NCBI GenBank assembly: GCA_026419785.1 | Contig: JAODTK010005420.1 | Span: 372,001-436,000 of the forward strand | Length of the DNA: 64,000 bases | Direction of reading: 5' to 3' | Origin: Sclerodactyla briareus | Taxonomy: Eukaryota; Echinodermata; Holothuroidea; Dendrochirotida; Sclerodactylidae | Notes under the pieces: model-generated | The model's input: the letters and a program-made list of their open reading frames with translations, nothing else | Databases searched by the model: none | What the model was told of the DNA's origin: nothing | Part shown: positions 29,001 through 41,000 of the stretch, piece after piece | How positions within the stretch are numbered: the first letter of the stretch is position 1 | How the letters are laid out: each line of letters starts with the position of its first letter | Program-made: the position numbers and the translations under genes

Positions 29001-32000
29001 TCTCAAGCTCTACCCACTGACATAGTTGATCTCAAATGCCCATAATATATGTTTTATATGAGCAGGTGCAGCCATGTGGGAAGACATCCCAATGTAACAA
29101 GTTTTTCTGGTGGTATGAAGATCGTCAAAGATGACCAACATTGAATCAAACTTGTTTAGACCTTTGTCCGATATCCGATATGCTTCTGTTAGGACACTAA
29201 AATCACTAATCTGGTTTATAATGTTCAGTAGACATTTTTACAGCTGTTGTTTATCGAAATTTGCAGCAGCAGGAGTTGGGGGCCCATAAATTGCATTATT
29301 TGCCAATAGGGAGGGTGAGGCTATAAATGAAGCTGTACTTCCCTTGGGTCCCGAACTCAACCCCAGACAAATTATTCCGTACGCCACTAATGCCTGTATA
29401 AAGGGGGGGCATGATGTAGAGTTTAAAAAAAATGCTGTTTCATTACTCCTGATTCCATCTTGCACTACACAGTGTTATATAAAACATTCTTTTCAGGAAA
29501 TAATGATAAAAATGATTGAACTTATGATTGTACTAGCTCCGTCATATATAACTTTGTTCAGTTGACTTAATCATATAATTTTTCAACTTGATATAAAATA
29601 TTTTTGAGTGTAATACCATGCATAAATGTTTGTTAATCTGCCTAGTCTTGTCATTACTCTGCACTACTTCAATGCTTCCCTGCAGGAAGATGAACTGTCC
29701 AGACTCGAAGATGAATTATCAAGATCACAATCGATGAAGGTAGATATTCCTGATCATAAATTTGAATGGTCTTTACAAGAAGACCAAACACTTTGTTACA
29801 TTAAATAGTTACATCAATTAGTGCTTTTCCATATATTCCTGTAAATTCCCTTCTGCTCCAATTCATTTCTTTGGTAGACGCACCTTGGACATATCATATT
29901 ATACATAACTTTTATCACGGTTGTGCATTTGTGTACATTCCACAAATAATTTCTAATGACCACATGCTCAAGTGAATGCATTCACAACTGGCGTACTCTA
30001 TTAGGATGGTTAGGTAGGTACGTCCTTGCGCCTGTACCTTTCGGTGCCTTGTTTGATTCTATCATCTGTTCAGCACGTACCCCATAACTTACAGTTAGGG
30101 TATATATTGCTCAAGGCCAATTATTGGTGCCCTATGCTTTGTTCTATTGATCATTCCGATGAGGGTTACCCAATGAGTTTATTTCAGATGAGTGACCCGT
30201 GGTGGGTACTCGTTAGTTGATTCTTTGACCAATGTATTCTTGCATCCCGTATGTAGTGCCTTCAGAATTGCTGAATATATTGGAGCAAAATTAATGACGG
30301 CAATTTCAAATATTCTCTGCCTCATAGTTGGATAAATTCAGTAGATGTTGGCATGATGCTACCTAGGAAATAGAAAGGTTTATAAGGGTTGTGGGGTAAT
30401 CTTCAAGCTACTCCACACAAAGTGTTACTAATAATATTATTATAATTCATAGCTTTGGGTAAAAAGGTAGCATTCTCACCTGGTTCCATTCCACCTCTAT
30501 TTATTCAAGTTTGACAGAATCAGATTTGTTGTGGCTTCATTTGCATACAATAATCTATCTGCCTATATTTCTTGATTCTCCCATCCCATTACACAAAACA
30601 GGTTTTTTTTTTTCCTCTTCGTAGAACAAGAGATCACGGCCAAACTTGATAACTCAACAATCTCTCAAGGTAAGTCACCATGATCACCTAATTGCATTTG
30701 TTACTGATTGTGCAAAATGATGTATCGTTGGGTATATAAGCCAGTTCTTGGTTGTAAGTGCGCATGCTCACCATGAAAACAGTTGGGGAATAGACAAGAT
30801 TACCCCCATAGCAATAACGGGTAAGGCTTATTTGAACTATTTGAAAACGCAACCACTCTCATACATGTTTTCGAATGTTATTGTTGATAAGTAATGGGGG
30901 AAATCTGTACAGTTTTGGGTGCAGATTTTTGAAAGATTGTTCTGCATACGTTCGTTCAACGTCGAACTGCCGTCGTTCCCTCGTGACCTTTGACACAATA
31001 TCATTACCATCTCACTAAACTATAACTCTGAACTGGCTATTGCCATGGGAGACTTCATGGTAAGTATTCAATGTCAGTTGATTCAATAACCAGCTCCTGT
31101 GGAATTCAGTACTACACATCTTGGTGCACATCTTAGTGTCCTGCCTCCCCCCTGTGCCATGAAAATTTGCACTGACATCTACCAAGACACAATTGTATAT
31201 TTAAGGATATAGTGCCTTTTTAAGGCAGTCAGGAATCACAACCGATCATTTTTTTTTTTTTTAAATAGTCAAATCTTTTGAAGCTTCTGCCTTTCTTCTT
31301 CTTTTTCTTCTTCTGACTTTAATCCCACATTCAAGTAGGGTCACCGGTGCCCATGGCTGTCCTCAGTGTAGTCGTTTCCTGGGTCTTCCTCCTATACTCC
31401 AGCCACGACCATATCCTCCTTAACACAGTTTTCAACCCCTCCTTGTCGTCCTCTTGCACTCTTCCCCTCCTGAGCTCATCACTCTCCTCCCAACAAGGTC
31501 TCTCTCGGTGCCTCACCTCACGTGCCCATGCAAACAACCGAGTCTTGTCTGATGCAACTTGTCACTGAGCTCAGCCACCATAAGTTTCTGCCTGACAGCC
31601 TGATTTCGCGTCCTATTTTTCCTTGTGACACCCAGTGAGAACCTCAACATTTTCATCTGCGCCACCTCCAATTGCTGCTCCTGCCTCTGTTATGGGCACT
31701 GCTTCCATTCCATACGTTATTGATGGTCTGACATGGCCATATACAACTTTCCTTTCACTCTTAGTGGGACCCTTCTTATTGCAGACTATCTGTTTGGCTC
31801 TTCCCCAGCTGTTCCACCCTGCTTTGATTCTCTTTTCTATTTCCTGCTGTGACCTACCATCGTCCTCGACTGTTGAGCCCGCTACTCAAACTGTGCACAT
31901 TTCTGGACAGTTTCTCCCTGCATTTACACTCCCCCGCTCCTCAAACCCCTAAACAGAGAACTCGTTTTCTCCCTGCTGACTCTCATGCCTTCTTGCTCCT

Positions 32001-35000
32001 GGCTTAACTCTACACTGCTCCAGTCTCTGCTGCCTCTGACCATGTTCATGGCACAACCCAGTTCCACCACATATATGGAGGGAAAAATCATTTAAATCCA
32101 ATGACTTCCATAATAATTCTAAGTGATTTTACGGATCAAATAGCCATTTTCTCAAGGAACTTGATCAAAGAAGAATTGGAATCTAGAAGAAATATGATGA
32201 GGACCATGGCTGTGAAATGTGTGCAAGGATCAGTCATTTATCTGACCATACATATCCCGTACTCGATCGACCCATACCAATCTACCAATCTACTGTGGTC
32301 CCACCCACACCTATCCCATACGCAAAACATATCATGGTAATGAGGTCTGACTCATACCTCTTCCTGGACTTGGGTCCCACCCCACCTGTCCCTGTACTGA
32401 GGTCCAACCCATAACCATCTCGGTATTGAGGTCTGACCCAAACCTATTCGGTACTGAAGTCCGAACCCATTACCTCTCCAGGTACTGAGGTCCAACCCAT
32501 ACCTGTCCCTGTACTGAGTCTGACCCATTCAGGTCTCTGTACTGAGGAGTCTTGACCCATACTATCCCGGATGAGGTCGACCCAGACTTGTCCCTGTACT
32601 GAGGTCTGAACCAACCTCTCCGGGTACTGATGAGGTCTGACCCATACCTGTCTCTGTACTGTGGTCTGACCCATACCTATCCCGGTACTGAGGCTGGACC
32701 ATAACCTGGCCATGTAATGCAGGTCGACCAATACTGTCCCTGTACTGAGGTCCAACCCATACCCATCCCGGTATTGAGTTCTGACCCAAACCTATCCAGG
32801 TACTGAGGTCCGACCCATACCTATCCAGGTACTGAGGTCAAACCCATACCTGTCCCTGTACTGAGGTCTGACCCATACCTGTCCTGTACTGAGGTCTGAC
32901 CCATACCCATTCCCGGTAACTGAGTTTTCACAAACAGTGTTGTTATGTATCTATGTCATGTAACCTCTGGAGTTATGACTTGGTTCCTGATCATGCAGGT
33001 CAAGCACAAAGAGCTGAGTGTCTTAGAGGATGAGGTCACAGCCAGGAAAGACTCCTTGAGGCTCTTGGGAAAGCAGGAGGCTGAGTCGAGACACAGAGAG
33101 GCTGAGCTAGAGAATAGGTTGAAGGACTTGAAGGAGGCTGTCTCTAGGCAACAACAGAGAAGGTAGGATACTGAGTTATATCTCGATACCCCAAACTTCA
33201 CTCTGTTCCGTCTCTTCCATTCAGTAGTCGAATATGAAAACGTAGTTGAGTTGAGTTCGCTTGGTGTTAGAAGTCTTCATTTAAAAACTTATTGGCTCAA
33301 ATATATAGAGACATGGCCAAATCTAAGTATGAGTGAATTTTCCTGGATTAATTTATTTGGAATACAATATGAATATGACAATCCATGAATACAATCTTCC
33401 CTCGGGCTATTGTGTGTGTGTGCACGTTTCTATGTTATATTCAGTCTATGATCTAAATTATGTTGGGCATTTGTTCAGAACCGAGGCTTTAAACGACAAC
33501 CAAAACACCCAAGAGAGCGATCAAGGGCCAAACAGATAGAAAACCTAATGAAACATTTCCAGTGTACTTTTGAAACAGCGCAATTAAATTTAAAATTAGC
33601 TAGAATATCAATTTTCACAAACTTTTGATACGAATCCCCCCTGTCCCCCCATGGAAAGTGGAACAACTCTTGGTTCCAAATTGATGGTAACCCAAATATT
33701 GTAATTCTTCAAAGACTGGCATATATCGGAGTAAGCCTCAGCCTTCCAGTTTTTATTCCAAGGCGCATCCAATGACATGGTAGGAAAGTCTCATTTTGGT
33801 CAAAATCATACATGGCTTCATACATTGAATTATACCTGCCAGGGGGGGATTCCTGGAGGAACATCTCCGAGTTATCCTGAGGAGGAGGACTTCCTCGGAG
33901 CGGGACGATGGCCCACGAGGGTGCACTCAAGATGAGAACGAGTGTCTCGAGGAGACGCTGGCGAAAAGGAGAGCGAGGCTGGGAGAGAGGCGGACAGGCT
34001 CTTACAGGAGTGTCGGAGCGACTACCACTTGGTGCAGTTCCAAGGTTTGGTTCAGATCAGAAAAATTTCAAGGCCTGTATTCCTACTCTGTATATTGCAC
34101 CTCCTATACCCCTGACAGCAGGGGAAATCATTGGGTCAAAGGTGGGTCATGAAATTCTTTAGTCACTCAGATGACCCGGATTCCCTGAGAATAGTGCACT
34201 AGTAGGCCAGATCTTCATTTTCCATTTTCGTCTGTTAGAATAAAGCCCGGAGGAACGATAAACCATAAGCTCCTGTTGACCCATTTTACTCTGTTATAAG
34301 CTCATTGTATGTGCCCTAATTTGCATATTTATTCCAATTCCAACTTGGTAAGATTTCGCCAAACTCCGTAGGATGTCCCCGTTAACATTTTCTGATCTGA
34401 TGTGTTTGCTGTTCATGATTTTATTGAATTCCATCATATAATTAGCTTCTGTTAGAATAAGCACTGAGACGAGTAACCATAGCTCCTGTGACAATGTGCT
34501 GTTATAAGCTGCCCACCAACAACCTCTCTTAAACCCCAACCATTTGATTAAGGTGATGGACTTCAAAATACTGTAACTTTCTCTTTCTTCTCTTCTTCCG
34601 TCTGGGGCTGGGGACAAACTTGGAGGTTTCTTAAGATATATTTTGGGACATCCTTGACTGCTGCGGGGAATGTTTGTTGGTGTGTTGGGAAGGCGTGGGG
34701 GGTGTTTCTCCTGCATATGTGGGGGGGATGACATTTCCTGGCTGCGGGAAAATAAAATGCATGATAATGAAGGACCTGATTTTAAAAGGCAAAGAGCCCG
34801 GGCTGCTACGGGAGTTAGCACATTTCAGTTGGATTTGGGGTCAAAGAATGCGTTGACTGAGTGAAATAAACTTTTATTCAAATTTGGTATTTTGGCCAGA
34901 GTGGGGGGGGGGGGCCTGAGAAGACCAAATCAATTAAGAGACGTTTGTAATAAGAGTCAAACAATATTGGTCAGTTATTTTGAAACTTTTAGGATTTTAT

Positions 35001-38000
35001 GTGTTAATCTGTAAATATGTGATGTTCGTTTGCAATGACGATGGTCCGGTCAAGAACTAGTTTAGGTTGTGTATAGTGTGTAGTGTAGTGAATAATGGAC
35101 CCACCGATCGTCAAACCAGGCTAGACACTTTTTAGCGATCGCCTTGTTACATAATGAGAGTAGATAAAAAAGTGACACACCACAAGTCATCTTGTTACTG
35201 AGGGTCAGGGGATGTTTGATTTGATTTGATTCGGAGTTGATTTGGATTTGACATGACCCACATTGCCCAGAGTATGCGGGGTGTCATGCAATTGACCTTT
35301 CTTTTACCCGAATGTCTCATTAAGTCTCATGCACAATGGTATATATTCAGTCTCCAGTCAGTTGATTCTATTCTCTCATCAGGATGAATTATGCCTTTTT
35401 TCCCAGTCTGGAGTACGTAACCCTTGGTGTGGGTAATATCATTTTGAGGATAGATTTCCTACCCCTGGTAGGAACTGACTGGGAATTGAGCCCTAGACCT
35501 CACTCTCATCCTTGGTCATAAGAATAATTTAATGACACTGTCCCATCCTGGGGGTATAATGACCCTGATGTGATAATAGCTTTTTTTTTGGGGGGGGGGC
35601 ATGAGGTGACCCTTTTGTATAGACTGGAAATTGAGCCCCGACGACTCCCAACTGTTCTATCCAGTTGGACATCATGATATTTACTGATACGTGTTTCCCA
35701 TTCTGGGGTGAATAACCCCTGAGGGATATTGAGCTTGTTTTCTGTTGTTAATGGCACTGCTGCATACTGTAAAAATCCCTACACATTTTGATCGTTTTTT
35801 TTTTAATTTTCGAAAAAATGTATTTTTTGTGGAATTTTGGCATTCCTAACTTATAACTTTTATACTTACAAATCCCTTCCTTAGTATGTTTTGATTGTAG
35901 GTCAACTGAAGTCAACCCTATACCTCAAGAAATCCACTGTAGACAAACCAATTGCTTATGATCGATTCTAAGCATTAACTTGACTCTGCTCCGGTCAAAT
36001 TTGCACCTGTTTGTGTTATCTGAGTTGTTGTGTATTGTTTAAATTACACCTACCGACCCATCCCCCCTCAGACCAGTTTATTCCATGTTGGCCATATTCT
36101 CATTAATGTTGAAAAATTGGTGTATGCTTCATTTATTTCGCATCCATATCATACAGATACTGCATTACTGCTAGACTTGCAAACCCTCAGTTAATAGTCC
36201 GTTACAGATTTCCATGAGAGTTATTGTTTTTCACTGAGTTTTGGCACACACTAAACATTACTCTGGATCATAGTGTCCTAATTGTTTGTAATATGTCTAT
36301 TGTTGTAATATGCTTATTGTTGTACAACTGTATCGTTCAATTTAGATCTCCGTATTATACATGCTCCCTGGAACTGTGTTCCACACGGTGTATATGGTGC
36401 AAAACATGATGCCAAAGTATTTCCTGTTAAGCTGTTTCCATGGTATGGACGCAGGTCCCGCATAACACGTGTTTTTGCCTGCGAGGTATTTCACATCATT
36501 TTCTGTGAAATTCCCCAGTTTCGACACCGAATGGTTGGCACATTTGGTAGAGCATCCGCCTCCCCCCATAGACGAGGGTTTATTCCTGTCGGGGGTTCAT
36601 ATAAGACTTTAAAGGAAATCCAGGCAATCAGTACTCATTTGGTGTAAAGAGAATAAAAAATCATGTCAAAATCACTTTGTTTCATGTTCACAGCATGTTC
36701 GGTTGTGAAGTTATGGCTTCCTCTAATTTCATATAATTTGCTGATTTGGCAAACTACCGCTTTTTGTGATTCATATCTACTACCATCATGAGGGAAAAGA
36801 CATATTTCTACATTTTCTCTCATATTGGTAATATGACATCATCAATCTTGCCAATTTTCAAAATTGCCAAATTAGCAGTGAGTATTTGTTAATCTTTGAA
36901 ATTCATAACTTTATAACCGAACATGCTATGAACATGCCACAAAGTTTGATTGTCATAATTTTCAATGCACAACATATACCTTTCTAATTATTTTTTGCTG
37001 TAATTTCCCTTTAAAACGGTACCTGTTGCATTCTCTTGGATGCTCACAACAAACGGACTGGAGAAGGGACAAACTAGGGGTAGCATTTGCAGTGGCCCTC
37101 TGCATGTGATTACCCCCCCCACATTGAGTACCGATTTTCGTTCTCCAGTATATAACCTGTATTTCAATTCGAGCCTGCAGTTTATCTTTCGAGACCCCCT
37201 CACTACTAATTAATTGAACATGCCCAGACTTGGCAGTCACAACACATTCGTGGCCATGTTGTACAACAGAGTTGTATAGGCGCCTAGTGTTCCTTTTTGT
37301 ATGGTTGCCTTTTGGATCAAAACGCTACCCAGCGAGCAACCTGAGGAGCTCAGTGAATGGTGTGGCAAAAACTATACGTGAACGACTTGACTGATCCAGT
37401 TCATACTGACGCATGAAAATTGCATAGGTAAGACTTGATAACCCGTTCCGTGCAAATCAATTCGGATCTTGGAAACACAACAGCCACTCATATTGTAAGG
37501 CTCCTTCCTGTCATCGTAAAAATAGCAACACACTTCTACAACCCACAGCAGGCGCAGGCTGCCGTGAGTTGATATGACACAGCGCCTCACGCTCAGCCAA
37601 ACCAGGGAGGATGCGGTGAGCTGAGAGGCGGGCCAGGCTCCGGCGGTGGACGGGTCCAGGCCCGAGAGTGCCTGGCCCGGCTGAAGGAGCAGGTCGCACG
37701 ATCTGGAGGCACCGAGAGGGGTTCAAGAGAGGGAGACAGACGAGGTGATGGAATCCTCAGACCCGACAGGGGGGGGAAAAACAAAAAAAAATCCATGGTC
37801 CGAAGAGAAAATAGTCTTTAAATGATAAGTGAGTGTTTCCTGCTGGAACTCTAATAAATAGTGGGGTTTGAAGGCAACTGCAGGAAAATCATAGGTATGC
37901 TAATATACAGCTGGAGCAAACTTTAGAGTTTAAGGCCTTGGAGTTTGCCCAATCAAAAAGCCTCTCAGCATGAAATCTAATTTATTCTACTGCCAACTTC

Positions 38001-41000
38001 TGCTCATTTTCACACAATTTGACCAAATACCCCATGACTTACACAAGACCAGACCTAAGAATCTGAACTTGTTTGATCTACCCTTCAAGGAACTTGACAT
38101 CCCGTCTGATAGTAGTGTGAATGCTAAGCTGATAATACCATCTCATACGATGCACAATAGCATCTATGGTTGAAGTATGCCTGATACTGCATTGATTTAC
38201 AGAGCATTGTCATCTGGTATGACTGACAGAAAAGCAACAGCGGGCGGTGACTCAGCAGCCTATTGGTTCATTGCAATCCATGTACGATACAGAATTATAT
38301 TGTCACATTGAGACTCAGATATATAGTCACGATTTACCCCAGAGGATTTATGTCTTACCCTTCATGTAAATAGTCTCTCAGTTATTTGGTGGGTGTTGCC
38401 AGGGGGTAATGCGATTGTGTCTTGACACTGACCTCATGGTTGGAAGAGCTGAATCGTATAAACGACTAGAGCAAATACCACACTAGGACTATTACAAAGT
38501 GATACTACACTAAAAGAACAAAAGTTGGGAGAACTGTGGGATGTCTTGCATTATCACTATAGTGTTGGCAATGTGAACGTGCATTGAAAATTGGGAAAGT
38601 GATATCAAATTCTAGCTCACTTACTATTCATGTTAGGCCACTAGAACATATTTTCATCATTTTGCTGCATAATCCATTGAATTTCAGCTGCACAAGGGGT
38701 CCTGTTCCTTAATGAATATCATGAATGAGACTACATACCTCTATTATTGGGACATGTGCGTCGAGCCTCATGAAAAAGGCCCTTCCTTGTTGTGTGCAAC
38801 ATACCAAAAAGATTGGATCGTACACGCACAATATCGTTCAGTGAGACAGCCCTCTAACGCCTTATGCAGTATGACTACCACATTGCTATGCCATGGAGTA
38901 TAACTAAGTCCCTGATGAATACCCGAACATCTCTCTATAGGATATAGCAGGTGACCTAATGGTGAGCGGGGCTGGAAAAAATGGGCCTTTGTGAAGCTCC
39001 TTCCCGGGACATCTGCCAGCCGGACGGTACCCAACATCTTGGTCGCAAAGGTAATTTTGCAAGTTTGTGAGGATGATTATCATGCCTGCCGGGAAATGAG
39101 TTCCTCCTTCCTGGGAATTTGCATTTTTTTCCAGCCCTGATGGTTAGTGTCGATTCATTTACAGATACGAAAATCTTGAAACCTGAGCTGTGATTGGCAC
39201 CAACAGGCTGAGAGGCAGACGGTGGCAATCAGGGAGAACAAGAATTACTGGCTGACAGAGAGGCTGAACTGGGGAAATTACTAAAGGTATGAATTTCTAT
39301 ATCCATTAATTTAGCAAAATGTTTGAATGCTGGATGGAAAATGGATAGGTGGATAAAATTGTAACACTGATTGTTTTCAACATGACAATTTCCCCCCCCC
39401 CCCCTCCCACTATTTAGTCAGTTGCTGGACTGCATATTATTATTGTTCCCTGCACCCCTCCCCAACTCCCTTCACCCACACCATCTCCACCCCATTCTCC
39501 CCAACCCGCTTCCAACCACACTGCTCAGATGTCGGGTAGTTGCCTCTATTTGAGATGTATGGGTGCCCATTGAACCTCTGGCATAAATCCATCTCCTATT
39601 AGCGATGCACCAGAACAGATCCCATTGGTGTTGCAGTTTCTGTCATTATTTACTCAGCAATGAGCCAGTTCGTGGTTGTAGGTGTGCATGCTCACCACAG
39701 AAAAGGTCGGGGGAATAGACAAGATTCCCCCCATAGCAATATCGTTATGGCCTAATTTTAAACTGTCAAAACTATTTGAAAAAGCAACCACTTCATCCCA
39801 TTTTTGGATGGAGGTTTATTGTTGATAAGTATGGAGGGGGGGGGGGGGGGGGAGAAGGGCAATCTAAGTTTTGTGTTGGCAGGATTTGTAATTTTTGGCA
39901 GGGAGTTTCAAAAGATTGTTCTGCACACTGTACGTTCAACGTCAAACTGCAGTCATTCCCTCACCTCATTACACTGTAACTCCAAACTGGCTCATTAGCA
40001 ATTAGTTTGCCCCCTTCCCTTTTGTTTAAAAGTAACTTTTTAATACTCTAAGCATACATTTGGCCCCTACCTTCAGAAGGAGGGATTCATGTACCAAAAT
40101 ATCTATGAATTCCAGGATTTTCTTTTAATTTATATATTTGTCAGATTGATTCTAAAGAGGCTGAACTGGCAAAACTGAGGAAAAAAGAGGTCATCCGCAG
40201 CTGTTGACCTCCAAGGAATGACCGCTGACCTCGACCAACATCGGCATGACCTTCTACTGGCACTCCGAGAGGGGGAAGCAGAAGTCTCAAATAAGCAAGA
40301 AATCATCAAAGTAAGGCAAATCATTGGTTTCTTTCATATAGCATGATGCTACCATGGTTAGTCACTGAAGAAATGAGTTGAGAAATGAGTCTACTATGGA
40401 AAAAAAGCAGAAGCGGCACGATGGGTAGATTCATCATATTTAGCTTAGCCCAATGGACACTGCTTCCCTCAGAGACTAGGTTGTATTCCTTATGATTGGT
40501 CATTATTGCTGTCAAAAATACTACAACATTCCCAAACTTGAAGCCCTGTTTGAGGACATTAATACCTCTCTTATTTACTCTTAAAGAGTGTAATCTTTTC
40601 AAGCAGTTCTAAAGCATTACGGCCCCTTTTAGAGTCTGTCTGTCTGTCAATCAATCTGTCTGTCTATTTATCTATTTATGCGTCGTCTGTTCAACTGTCT
40701 GTGTCTGTATTTCTGTCCGAAAGATGTGTGGAGGGCAGTTGAAACTTGAATGTCATCACTGCATCACAACAGTGTTATATCCTGACTGGAGAGCTTCACG
40801 GCCATATTTTTCTTTGAACAATCGATGTAATTAGCTGTGATATACCCATCTATGACAACAGGACCGCTCCTTCACCCAACCAGGCAGTTAGTGAGATTGA
40901 ACCTGGAATACATGCTGATCCTGTTGCCACAGTTCATACACTAAATTAATCATCCTAAAACTTCACAAATCATACTTGGAAAACATCAAACGAGAATATC

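Noticed and set aside
36526-36605. Functional tRNA gene
   Set aside because: The spacing of boxes fits, but the cloverleaf fails and the sequence adjoins a transposable element.
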